64,000 nt of DNA from Spirulina major PCC 6313. Lineage in GTDB: Bacteria; Cyanobacteriota; Cyanobacteriia; Cyanobacteriales; Spirulinaceae. Location: assembly GCF_001890765.1 (NCBI RefSeq), contig NZ_KV878783.1, positions 2,254,695-2,318,694 of the forward strand, read 5' to 3'. The notes below the pieces were generated by a model. It was not told the DNA's origin. It saw only the letters and a program-made list of their open reading frames with translations, and searched no databases. Position 1 is the stretch's first letter, and each line of letters opens with the position of its first letter. Below are positions 27,615 to 34,653 of the stretch, in pieces. The translations under genes were made by a program, and so were the position numbers.

Positions 27615-28936
27615 CCTGATTGACGGACAAAAGATTCAGTCAGGGGAGTAAGAAAAAGAGCAAAACTGGAATTCAAGGCGATAAGAGCGTTGCCGATGCT
27701 GAGGACGAGAAGCCATAGCCGGTTCAGGGTCAGAATTAGAAAAGAAAGCAACAAGCCGAATCAAGCGCCAGCCCTCAAGGAGAGCAGTACGAATCCACTC
27801 AAGACCGATACGAAAATAGCTATTGCCGCGAAACCAATGGGGGTCAACCCAGCGACGCTTGCCCGATTGGACAACCTCAAGACCCTGAGCTGAGACATAG
27901 AGAGTCGCCAGAGCCAGAATGAAGCAGAGACGGGAAAGAACACAAACTGAGCGAAGTTGGGAAGATTGGAGGTGCCAACCCCCAGACTGGTCATCGAGAA
28001 ACGCCTCCTCGATATCAAACCGGAGACCATACTCAGCAAAAGTCTGGAGGTGGGTCGGTTCATCACTGACAACCGCCCAAAACTCGCCATTGACATTGTT
28101 GCGACCGAAAATGACATGAACCGGACCATACCATTCACCTTTGTGAAGTTTGACGTTGTGCCAGCAGAGGGCTTCACCGGGTTTGAGATGAAACGCTTTT
28201 GGTTGGCTCCAGCCCTTGGCAGAGTGCCAAAGCCAGGTATTGCTTTTGATGCGGATGCGATAATGCCAGCCGAAGGTGCGCACCAGCGTCATAGTCTCCG
28301 TCTGCACAAAGCCACGGTCAGCCAGCAGCACCACCTTCACCCCTTGCGGTAGGAGTCGAGCGACATCTTGGAGCAGTTCTCGGTAGGTGTTGGCGGCAAC
28401 CGAGGCACTGGGATGAGCCAACACACGCCAGCCTAGGGGTAAAGCACGACCGCGATGCACCACAGCCACCCGAATCAGACAATACTCATCCCAAAATAGT
28501 GAGGTGTCTAAGCTCAGGTACATCACCTCATCCTGCCAATCGGCTAAGGCGGCTTTGATGATGGGTTTGTAGAGTCGATGAATATTGATGCGGCTATTGC
28601 CCAGCCAGCGTCGGACTCGCCGCTGTTTACTTTGGGCAAACAATCCTCGACAGGGCAGATACGGCAGCCATTTCGTGAGGTTGACTGCTCCGGTTTGGAT
28701 GACGGCGATGACCATCCAGATGCAGGTAGTCAGGTGGCTCAGATGCGCCCAGGGGATGTCTTGACCCAACCAGGTTTTCAGGGCATTGTAAATTTGGGAG
28801 TTTTTTTCACAGTTCTCCAGAGTTTTGTTGTGGTAACTCAATTCTAGAGGACTGACTCCCATTTCTTAATTCTCTGTATTTCAGTCAGGGCAACCTCTTT
28901 AGCTATCCCTACCACTTCTTTTGTCAGTCAATCAGG
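27615..28936 (-). mobile_element. Complete IS4-like insertion sequence, 1322 bp
   Basis: The ends are 20-bp inverted repeats with one mismatch (CCTGATTGAC[G/T]GACAAAAGA at 27615-27634 and 28917-28936). Both sides are flanked by the same 7 bases, CACCTGC (27608-27614 and 28937-28943), a target-site duplication. One transposase gene fills the element. Matching flanks and intact ends suggest a fairly recent insertion. Confidence 0.93.
27636..28862 (-). CDS. IS4-like DDE transposase
   Basis: A 408-aa transposase that fills the insertion sequence. The DDE catalytic residues are visible: Asp at about 119 (LSLDTSLFWDEY), Asp at about 182 (LLADRGF) and Glu at about 285 in the YREK-type motif YGLRFDIEEAF (Y278, R281, E285). 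The Lys that usually closes that motif is replaced (Gln region), as happens in some IS4-like groups. The frame is intact, so the element may be active. The ATG lies 55 bases inside the right inverted repeat. Confidence 0.9.
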   Translation of the reverse strand: MGVSPLELSYHNKTLENCEKNSQIYNALKTWLGQDIPWAHLSHLTTCIWMVIAVIQTGAVNLTKWLPYLPCRGLFAQSKQRRVRRWLGNSRINIHRLYKPIIKAALADWQDEVMYLSLDTSLFWDEYCLIRVAVVHRGRALPLGWRVLAHPSASVAANTYRELLQDVARLLPQGVKVVLLADRGFVQTETMTLVRTFGWHYRIRIKSNTWLWHSAKGWSQPKAFHLKPGEALCWHNVKLHKGEWYGPVHVIFGRNNVNGEFWAVVSDEPTHLQTFAEYGLRFDIEEAFLDDQSGGWHLQSSQLRSVCVLSRLCFILALATLYVSAQGLEVVQSGKRRWVDPHWFRGNSYFRIGLEWIRTALLEGWRLIRLVAFFSNSDPEPAMASRPQHRQRSYRLEFQFCSFSYSPD

Positions 28937-29024
28937 CACCTGCCTTCCGAGATTTACTCTCTTCAGGTCTTACAGTCACTCCACAGACTAACACCGCTAG
29001 CCCAACGGCTTTACAGATGCAGTA

Positions 29025-29076
29025 GGTGGGAGAAGCCAGAAACGTATACTTGTATCGCTGTCTGGAGTATGTCACG
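29025..29076 (+). repeat. Possible IS200/IS605-type end remnant of a third class
   Basis: Reads GGTGGGAGAAGCC, an imperfect hairpin, then GTCTGGAGTATGTCACGG. The start and end blocks match the minus-strand sequence at 61223-61275 (GGGAGAAGCC... and GTCGGGAGTATGTCACG). Such blocks resemble right ends of tnpB elements known from other cyanobacteria, from memory only. No tnpB reading frame lies beside it on the plus strand. Confidence 0.5.
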
Positions 29077-29122
29077 GTGATCATGATCGTGGAGTGCGAT
29101 GCACAGCAATGATCCCAACAGC

Positions 29123-29743
29123 CTATTGGGGGGGAGGATCGGGAGCCACTTCGGGGGCTGGCTCTGATTCTGTGGCTGGTGGCGTGGGGGTCACACCGCA
29201 ATAGGTTTGGAGGGTGCGGATCGTGTCCGCCACGGTGAGGCTCGATTTTTCCACTTCAACGGAAAATTGATCAATGGCGGTGGCGAGTTGGTCGAGTTTA
29301 ATCCGACCTTCAGCATCTAAATTCAGTTGGCTCACTTCATTCAAAACCCCCGATGCGTCTTGAATTAAGTCACGGTGATGCCCGCCTTGTTCTACATAGG
29401 TTGCTTGGAACGTCTGAAGTTCTTGATCTGCTACTTTGACGTTTTGAATGGCTTCGATGTAGAGGGTGATATCCTCGGCAATTTTGTTAAAGGCGGTGGA
29501 CATTTCCTGGGCAGCTTGCTTGAACTCGTCAAAACTCTGGGCCTGTTCAAAGGATTCAGAGTTTTTCATTTGCTCATAGAAGTTTTGATCAATTGATTCT
29601 AATTTACTGATTTCAAGCATCAGCTTATTACATTGTGTGACTTTACTTTCGCCACAGCTTGAGAGTCCTATTCCTAGACAGAGTCCAAGAATCATCATCT
29701 TGTTGATGGGGGGGGAGAATAGTTGAGTAAAAAGTTGCACCAT
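29123..29743 (-). CDS. Lipoprotein of unknown function
   Basis: A 206-aa lipoprotein. The signal peptide runs from MVQLFTQLF to the lipobox LSSC (about residue 30 from ATG 29743). The mature part is helical, with many Gln, Glu and Asp and two internal Cys, and ends in a Pro/Glu-rich tail (TPTPPATESEPAPEVAPDP). An in-frame earlier ATG at 29776 would add 11 residues before the signal; I prefer 29743. I do not recognise the family. It lies 46 bases past the third-class IS end, at the edge of the mobile island. Confidence 0.72.
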   Translation of the reverse strand: MVQLFTQLFSPPINKMMILGLCLGIGLSSCGESKVTQCNKLMLEISKLESIDQNFYEQMKNSESFEQAQSFDEFKQAAQEMSTAFNKIAEDITLYIEAIQNVKVADQELQTFQATYVEQGGHHRDLIQDASGVLNEVSQLNLDAEGRIKLDQLATAIDQFSVEVEKSSLTVADTIRTLQTYCGVTPTPPATESEPAPEVAPDPPPQ

Positions 29744-29801
29744 AGTTTTTGATTCACCGTCCCTGCAATGACGCACCTTGGAACACAGGAGTTGCCATCA
29801 T

Positions 29802-30179
29802 TTAAGAAGGGGTTTCTAAGGGGCGGCAAAAGTCCTCTAATCCTGTTTTTAACACATACAAAATGACCGGTGTGGCTAAGGAGGGGGGGATCAGGTCAGA
29901 ATTGGCAACGGCGATGATTGTTTTGTCGATCGCACCGGCGGCGAGGTTTTGGCGGGGAATGTCTTGGCAGATCACAGCGCGACAGCGTTTCGCGAGGTCG
30001 GCAAGCCAAGCGGCGTTGTCTTCTTGGGGTTGTTGTCCGGCGCGGATGGCGAGGGAGATGGTGGCATCTGCGAGGTTCCCTTCGCAGTCTTCGATTTCGG
30101 TGAGGGCTTTGAGGGCGGGCGGATAGCGGTTGAGTTGGGTGCGAAAATGTTCGATTTCTTCGGGGCTTAAGGTTGCCAT
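29802..30179 (-). CDS. Conserved-looking helical protein of unknown function
   Basis: A 125-aa soluble protein with regular amphipathic helices and no catalytic signature I recognise. It starts with MATLSPEEIEHFRTQL and has hydrophobic periodicity throughout (LADATISLAIRAG, ATPVILYVLKTGLED). It is divergent from nanE with 40 bases between the starts, so the two share a promoter region. Possibly a cyanobacterial-specific family. Confidence 0.65.
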   Translation of the reverse strand: MATLSPEEIEHFRTQLNRYPPALKALTEIEDCEGNLADATISLAIRAGQQPQEDNAAWLADLAKRCRAVICQDIPRQNLAAGAIDKTIIAVANSDLIPPSLATPVILYVLKTGLEDFCRPLETPS

Positions 30180-30219
30180 TGTGGATTATGCTGTCGATGG
30201 TATTCTCTACGATAGCACC

Positions 30220-30885
30220 ATGCTTTCTAGCCTTCGTGATCAGTTAATTGTCTCGTGCCAAGCTCCGGCAGATTCGCCCCTCCATGCGCCGGAAATGATT
30301 GCGGCGATCGCCCAGGCGACGGTGAATCAAGGGGCGATCGCGGTGCGGATTGATAGCCCCGCCCATATTGCAGCGGTGCGCCAACGGTTGCCCCAGATTC
30401 CGATTATCGGTCTGTGGAAGCAGATGATCCCTGGCTGTGCGGTGTATATTACGCCGCGTTTAGAAGATGCGATCGCGGTGATTGAGGCGGGGGCGGATAT
30501 TGTGGCCATGGATGCGACGCGGCGCGATCGCCCCGGTGGGGTGACAGTGGCGGAGTTGATCGCGGCGATCCATGATCGAGGTAAGTTAGTGATGGCGGAT
30601 GTGGATGATTTTGCCAGTGCGTCTGAGGCGATCGCGGCCGGGGCGGATCTCGTCGGCACCACCCTCTACGGCTACACCGAAACCACCGCCAACCAAACCC
30701 CACCGGCTTGGGATCTGCTCCGCCGTATCGCCCAAGAACTCGACACCTTCACCATTTGTGAAGGCGGCATCGCCACCCCAGAGATGGTGCGCCAAGCGTT
30801 GGATGGCGGAGCCGATGCCGTGGTGGTGGGCACAGCGATTACAGGAATTGATCTACGCACCCAAGCGTTTCGAGCGGTGTTGTGA
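30220..30885 (+). CDS. nanE: Putative N-acetylmannosamine-6-phosphate 2-epimerase
   Basis: Interconverts ManNAc-6-P and GlcNAc-6-P, feeding amino sugars to NagA/NagB. The 221-aa TIM-barrel protein fits the NanE family: LIVSCQAPADSPLH at the start, GAIAVRIDSP, IPIIGLWK, DIVAMDATRRDRP, VMADVDD and the phosphate site ADAVVVGTAIT. The ATG at 30220 (MLSSLRDQLIVSCQ) is chosen over an upstream in-frame start at 30130 that lies inside the opposite gene. The stop is 1 base from the next ATG (TGAGATG). nagB lies 15 kb away in this window. Confidence 0.9.
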   Translation: MLSSLRDQLIVSCQAPADSPLHAPEMIAAIAQATVNQGAIAVRIDSPAHIAAVRQRLPQIPIIGLWKQMIPGCAVYITPRLEDAIAVIEAGADIVAMDATRRDRPGGVTVAELIAAIHDRGKLVMADVDDFASASEAIAAGADLVGTTLYGYTETTANQTPPAWDLLRRIAQELDTFTICEGGIATPEMVRQALDGGADAVVVGTAITGIDLRTQAFRAVL

Positions 30886-30886
30886 G

Positions 30887-31339
30887 ATGGGGTGGCGGCA
30901 CAAATGGCAGACGGCCCAGCGGTTGTCGCGGCAGGATTGGGGCTGGTTTCTAGGGGCCATGATCCTGTTGCCGCTGGTAGCGGTGTTGGTGCAAGGGTTG
31001 GGGTTGCGGCGGGCGCAGCACTGTTTGCGAACCTGTGGGCCTGATCCGGGTCGGATCGAACCTTGCTTATCGTTTCTTCAAATCAAACGCTTGGCGGCGA
31101 TGGTGACTTTGGCGGATCGCTACAGTCGGCCCTGGAGTAATTGTTTGCGGCGATCGCTGACTCTGGCCTACGGGTTACGGTGGTACGGCGTGGCGGCGGA
31201 TTTACGCATTGGCATGCGTCGCCATCAGGGCCAGATGGAAAGCCATGCTTGGATTGAATGGCGGGGGATGGTGTTGGGCGATCGCGCCGACATCGGCCAA
31301 GACTACCGCGCCTTTGCCCAGACGATTCACCCCGATTGA
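30887..31339 (+). CDS. Lasso peptide biosynthesis B2-type (transglutaminase-like) protein, orphan
   Basis: A 150-aa protein of the McjB C-terminal/B2 superfamily (PF13471-like). In lasso pathways B2 is a cysteine peptidase that removes the leader from the precursor. The triad is visible: Cys86 in SNCLRRSL, His120 in ESHAWIEW and Asp132 in VLGDRADI. An N-terminal hydrophobic stretch (about 21-38, FLGAMILLPLVAVLVQG) may be a membrane helix, which is common in stand-alone B2 proteins. It starts 1 base after nanE (TGAGATG), so it is translationally coupled. No lasso precursor, B1 (PqqD-like) or C (Asn-synthetase-like) gene was found nearby, so its substrate is open. It overlaps proC at its 3' end by 13 bases. 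Confidence 0.82.
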   Translation: MGWRHKWQTAQRLSRQDWGWFLGAMILLPLVAVLVQGLGLRRAQHCLRTCGPDPGRIEPCLSFLQIKRLAAMVTLADRYSRPWSNCLRRSLTLAYGLRWYGVAADLRIGMRRHQGQMESHAWIEWRGMVLGDRADIGQDYRAFAQTIHPD

Positions 31340-32136
31340 CCCAACTCCCGCGATCGCCCATAGGCTGCCTGCACCGCCTTAATGACTGCCGAACGAAACC
31401 CATATTCTTCCAGTGCCGCCACCCCTGCGATCGTCGTGCCCCCCGGACTGGTGACTTGATCCTTGAGTTGGGCCGGATGCAGATCCGTTTCTCGCAGCAG
31501 TTGCGTTGTGCCGTACACCGTTTGGAGGGCGAGTTTCTGGGCAATGGCACGGGGTAAGCCCGCTGCCACACCGCCATCGGCCAGGGCTTCAATCAGGAGC
31601 GCCACAAAGGCAGGCCCCGATCCCGATAGCCCCGTTACCGCATCCATCAAGCTTTCCGAAACCGTCACCACCTCACCCACCGCCGCAAAAATGCGCTCGG
31701 CTTGGGTGATTTGCGTCGCTGAAACCTGCGCATTGGGGGCGATCGCTGTCATCCCTGCACCCACCGTAGCCGGTGTATTGGGCATCACCCGGATCGTCGG
31801 TTGTTGGGGAAATACTTGGTTGAGGCGCTCAAGGGTCACCCCGGCCAAAATAGACAAAACCAAGGTCTGGGGCGCAAGCTGCACCGCTGCCAAACTCTGC
31901 TGCACCGCGCTAAGCATTTGGGGCTTGACCGCCAGTAGCAGAATGTCCGCCTGGCTGGCTTCTGTGTTGCTCGTGGTGGGGGTCACGCCGTAGCGCGATC
32001 GCAACACCTCACCCCGCGCCACCATCGGATCACTGACGATCACAGCACGGGGATCATACACCTGCTCTGCCACCAGCCGCGACAGGAGCGCCTCCCCCAT
32101 CACCCCCCCACCAATCACACCCAATTGATACACCAT
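31327..32136 (-). CDS. proC: Pyrroline-5-carboxylate reductase
   Basis: Last step of proline synthesis, NADPH-dependent reduction of P5C. The 269-aa protein has the N-terminal Rossmann motif LGVIGGGVMGEALLSRL and the family signature spanning SGSGPAFVALLIEALADGG. The C-terminal helical dimer domain has QLKDQVTSPGGTTIAGVAALE. Length is normal. It is last of the pipX-pipY-sepF-proC run on this strand, 111 bases after sepF with a hairpin between. Confidence 0.96.
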   Translation of the reverse strand: MVYQLGVIGGGVMGEALLSRLVAEQVYDPRAVIVSDPMVARGEVLRSRYGVTPTTSNTEASQADILLLAVKPQMLSAVQQSLAAVQLAPQTLVLSILAGVTLERLNQVFPQQPTIRVMPNTPATVGAGMTAIAPNAQVSATQITQAERIFAAVGEVVTVSESLMDAVTGLSGSGPAFVALLIEALADGGVAAGLPRAIAQKLALQTVYGTTQLLRETDLHPAQLKDQVTSPGGTTIAGVAALEEYGFRSAVIKAVQAAYGRSRELGQSG

Positions 32137-32177
32137 GACCCGATTACCTCCTGCTCACTAGGCTCAACAATAACGAA

Positions 32178-32199
32178 GGGGGTGCATCGTTGCACCCCC
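32178..32199 (-). terminator. Hairpin between sepF and proC
   Basis: A 9-bp perfect stem (GGGGGTGCA with TGCACCCCC) and 4-base loop lie 49 bases after the sepF stop. There is no T run after it on the minus strand (TTCGTTATTG), so it may only attenuate read-through to proC. Confidence 0.55.
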
Positions 32200-32247
32200 G
32201 CGATTGGGGACAGGGAACTGTCCAACAGTCTGAATCAACGCGACACC

Positions 32248-32880
32248 CTACTGAGCGAGACGATTGGGGTCTAAAGACCACGATGCGTTCGGGTTCGGCG
32301 CACCAGTACCGGCGCTCATGGTGGGCCGGGTTGTGAGAGGAGAAGCTAATTCCTGGGCAGCGATCGCATTTTGGGTGCTCACCTGCACACAACTCGGGGT
32401 AAACAGAAAAATGCTTTCCCCAATCCGCTCTTGATGGCCATCGATGGCATAGGTTCCACCCGCCACAAAATCCACCGCCCGCTGCGCCTCATCTGGGTCA
32501 ATAATCGTTAAATTCAACACCACCGATTTCCGTTCCCGGAGCGCCTGAATCACTTGGGGCATTTCTTCAAAGGAACGGGGTTCAATGACGACGACTTCTG
32601 AAATTCCGTTTGCCGATCCGGGCATTCCTATCACGTTACTCCTTGCTGCTGCGGTTGCGGTTGATGATAAACCAGGGGATGGAGAAGGGGTTTCGGGAGC
32701 AGTCATCGCTGTTGAACGATCCCTTGTCCGGCGAGGGCGTTGACGGTCTTCCTCAGCAGCCGGAGCATTCTCCTGTTGATACAGATTTTGGTAATCGTTA
32801 CCCTCCATATCCTCCTCATAATACTCATACTCTGGTTCATTGTAGCCAACAAGATCCTTGAGTTTATTAAAAATATTCAT
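32248..32880 (-). CDS. sepF: Cell division protein SepF
   Basis: Membrane-linked partner of FtsZ at the division ring (Cdv2 in cyanobacteria). The 210-aa protein has an N-terminal amphipathic helix ([13 protein letters not shown]) for membrane contact, an acidic and proline-rich disordered linker (about 15-95), then the SepF fold (about 95-180) with [21 protein letters not shown] and [13 protein letters not shown]. The C-terminal tail is Ser/Pro-rich and longer than in Firmicutes. Its position between pipY and proC is the usual cyanobacterial arrangement. Confidence 0.93.
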   Translation of the reverse strand: MNIFNKLKDLVGYNEPEYEYYEEDMEGNDYQNLYQQENAPAAEEDRQRPRRTRDRSTAMTAPETPSPSPGLSSTATAAARSNVIGMPGSANGISEVVVIEPRSFEEMPQVIQALRERKSVVLNLTIIDPDEAQRAVDFVAGGTYAIDGHQERIGESIFLFTPSCVQVSTQNAIAAQELASPLTTRPTMSAGTGAPNPNASWSLDPNRLAQ

Positions 32881-33001
32881 GGTTGTAATGGTCCCTATCC
32901 CGTTCTATAGGCTTAATCATACCAATGCCCTTATTCCTTGTGATCATAAGGTCGCTATCATCATATCTGGAGACCGCCCTCTTGTACCATGAAAACGTTT
33001 C

Positions 33002-33682
33002 TCAGGTCGCTGGATTTGGGGGGCGATCGCCAAAAATACCGCGACCAATGCGCACCATCGTTGACCCCGCTGCAATGGCGATCGGATAGTCCCCGGACAT
33101 CCCCATGGACAATTCCGTCATCTCCAAGGGAGGGCCATAGGCCGCTGCAATGTGAGCCGCTGCATCCCGTGTCTCTTGAAACGCCCTCAGCGTATCCGCC
33201 GTCGTCAACCCCAACGGCAAAATCGTCATCAAACCTTGAATTTTCAAGTGCTGACACTGGGCCAACTGGGGTAAATCCGCCGCGAGATCCGCCAACCGCC
33301 AGCCATATTTATTCGCATCCTGGCGCGGCTTCACCTGCAACAACACCTGGGGCGATTTTCCCAATTCCGCCGCCAATCGGTCGAGGCGCTGCGCCAGCTT
33401 CAAACTATCGCAGGTGTGAATCCAATCAAACTGCTCCACGGCTTTCTTCGCTTTGTTACTTTGCAAGTGGCCGATCAAATGCCAGCGGATGTCCGGTAGA
33501 TCGTGCAACTCCGCTTGTTTTGCGATCGCCTCCTGAATCCGACTCTCACCAAAATCCCGCACCCCCGCCCCATAGGCCTCCCGCATCGCCGTCGCCGGAA
33601 ACGTCTTACTCACCGCCAACAGACGCACCTCAGGCGGCAACGTCTGACCAATGGCTGCTAAACGAGAAGCGATCGAAGTCAT
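33002..33682 (-). CDS. pipY: PipY (YggS family, PLP-binding homeostasis protein)
   Basis: A 226-aa single-domain PLP protein of the YggS/PROSC family, thought to control pyridoxal phosphate and amino-acid balance. It binds PLP through a Lys in LLAVSKTFP (about 24-32), with GESRIQEAI and WHLIGHLQSNKAK motifs and the C-terminal SMGMSGDYPIAIAAGSTMVRIG, which contacts the phosphate. The partner gene pipX is 46 bases upstream, forming the well-known pipXY pair of cyanobacteria. Confidence 0.95.
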   Translation of the reverse strand: MTSIASRLAAIGQTLPPEVRLLAVSKTFPATAMREAYGAGVRDFGESRIQEAIAKQAELHDLPDIRWHLIGHLQSNKAKKAVEQFDWIHTCDSLKLAQRLDRLAAELGKSPQVLLQVKPRQDANKYGWRLADLAADLPQLAQCQHLKIQGLMTILPLGLTTADTLRAFQETRDAAAHIAAAYGPPLEMTELSMGMSGDYPIAIAAGSTMVRIGRGIFGDRPPNPAT

Positions 33683-33728
33683 ACCAGAAAAATCACACCA
33701 TGATCACACTGCACCAAGCCCCACCCCG

Positions 33729-34001
33729 TCACTGAAACGTTCGCTTATAGATCAAATTCAAATCCTTATAATCCTCCAACGCATTGATGCGCCGCAACTT
33801 CCGCAGCCGATTTTCCACCAACAACCGTGCATCCGACCGTCCCAACGGCTCAAACGCTAACCCATGAGTCGCTTGGGAAACAACAAAAAATAAGCGTTGA
33901 GCGTAGAGAGTCGTATAGAGTTCTTGATTATCTTCAATCGGACAAACCTTGAAAAGGAGGCCAAAAGTTGGATGATTGAGATATGTTTCGTTACTTTTCA
34001 T
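33729..34001 (-). CDS. pipX: PipX, NtcA coactivator and PII-binding protein
   Basis: Small protein that links PII (GlnB) to the nitrogen regulator NtcA in cyanobacteria. The 90-aa product starts at ATG 34001 (MKSNETYLNHPTFGLLF); an in-frame ATG at 34034 would add 11 residues before the conserved start, so it is less likely. The Tudor-like domain (about 5-55) holds YLNHPTFGLL and ELYTTLYAQRLFF, and the helical end holds ARLLVENRLRKLRRI and the terminal KRTFQ. Next in line is pipY. Confidence 0.95.
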   Translation of the reverse strand: MKSNETYLNHPTFGLLFKVCPIEDNQELYTTLYAQRLFFVVSQATHGLAFEPLGRSDARLLVENRLRKLRRINALEDYKDLNLIYKRTFQ

Positions 34002-34421
34002 TCGGTCTTGTCTAAAAGATTCTCCATGACTCATCGATGGCGGTAATCAAGAACTTCAATAGGCAATTAGCCTATAGATGGATCACCGAGCAATCCCAAA
34101 ATCTGGCCTATTCAAACTTACGCTTCGACTACGCTCAAGATAAGACAGAGTCTATCTAACAACATTGTTTGAGACCTTCCCCAAGGTGACTTGCAACATT
34201 AAAGTGAATCTAAACGACTATGATATCTTGATTTGTCCCTTTTCAGGAAATTCCGTGCTCCTCCCACCTCAGCAAGACAGGATTCTAGCCCTGATTCTCA
34301 CCCCGAAGTATCCCCCGATCGATGTCACTTGAGGTGGTTTTTGATGGGCAGGCAGACATTACTTTTTGGGGGCAATGTAGAGTGTTAATCCTAATCCAAA
34401 ACCAGTCTAATCGGCTCGATC

Positions 34422-34518
34422 TATAGCAATCAACAAGGGCATTAGGACAGGCAAGGGGCTGATAAAGCCCCTTGTTCCAGAGTCTCTGAATGTCCTAACC
34501 GCTCTGGCTAGTGCTATA
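34422..34518. repeat. MITE-like 97-bp repeat, copy C (diverged)
   Basis: Ends read TATAGCA and TGCTATA, an inverted pair. The core CAGGCAAGGGGCT...AAAGCCCCTTG is shared with the copies at 20759 and 53922. An inner inverted pair TTAGGACA/TGTCCTAA brackets the core. It is in the pipX-psaB gap. Confidence 0.7.
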
Positions 34519-34599
34519 CATAGCAGTTCCGGAAGTCATGGGGGACATCCATGCTGGCTGGATACTGCCCCAAGTCACCAACGCTACTACTCCATGCAA

Positions 34600-34627
34600 A
34601 AAGCCCCCACCCGGAGGTGAGGGCTTT
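34600..34627 (-). terminator. Rho-independent terminator of psaAB
   Basis: On the minus strand, a stem (AAAGCCC and GGGCTTT outer pair, CACC/GGTG inner pair) lies 27 bases after the psaB stop and is followed by TTTTT. This is a standard intrinsic terminator. Confidence 0.85.
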
Positions 34628-34653
34628 GACAGCATTAAGCGTCAGCTAAACGG

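Larger units (their letters stand above)
27588..29016 (-). pseudogene. 3' remnant of a second tnpB, split by the IS4-like insertion
   Basis: Minus-strand codons from about 29016 to 28937 read AVGLAVLVCGVTVRPEESKS then RKAGA, which resembles the C-terminal tail of cyanobacterial TnpB. Removing the insertion at 27615-28936 and one 7-base duplicate lets the same frame continue as GAMKQKP and stop (TGA, 27588-27590). The right-end hairpin follows at once. The nuclease part upstream of about 29016 is gone. Assignment rests on the tail pattern, the restored frame and the adjacent right end. Confidence 0.72.
34002..34653. other. Intergenic region between pipX and psaB
   Basis: About 650 bases without a gene. 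It holds the upstream region of pipX, the MITE-like repeat at 34422-34518 and the psaB terminator at 34600-34627. I see no RNA gene or reading frame worth calling. Confidence 0.6.

Noticed and set aside
28932-29201. Open frame of 89 codons on the minus strand
   Set aside because: Its end is the broken tnpB tail and the rest is unlike a protein; treated as pseudogene plus IS end.
30887-31339. Lasso peptide biosynthetic gene cluster
   Set aside because: Only the B2-type gene is found; no precursor, B1 or C gene within several kb on either side.
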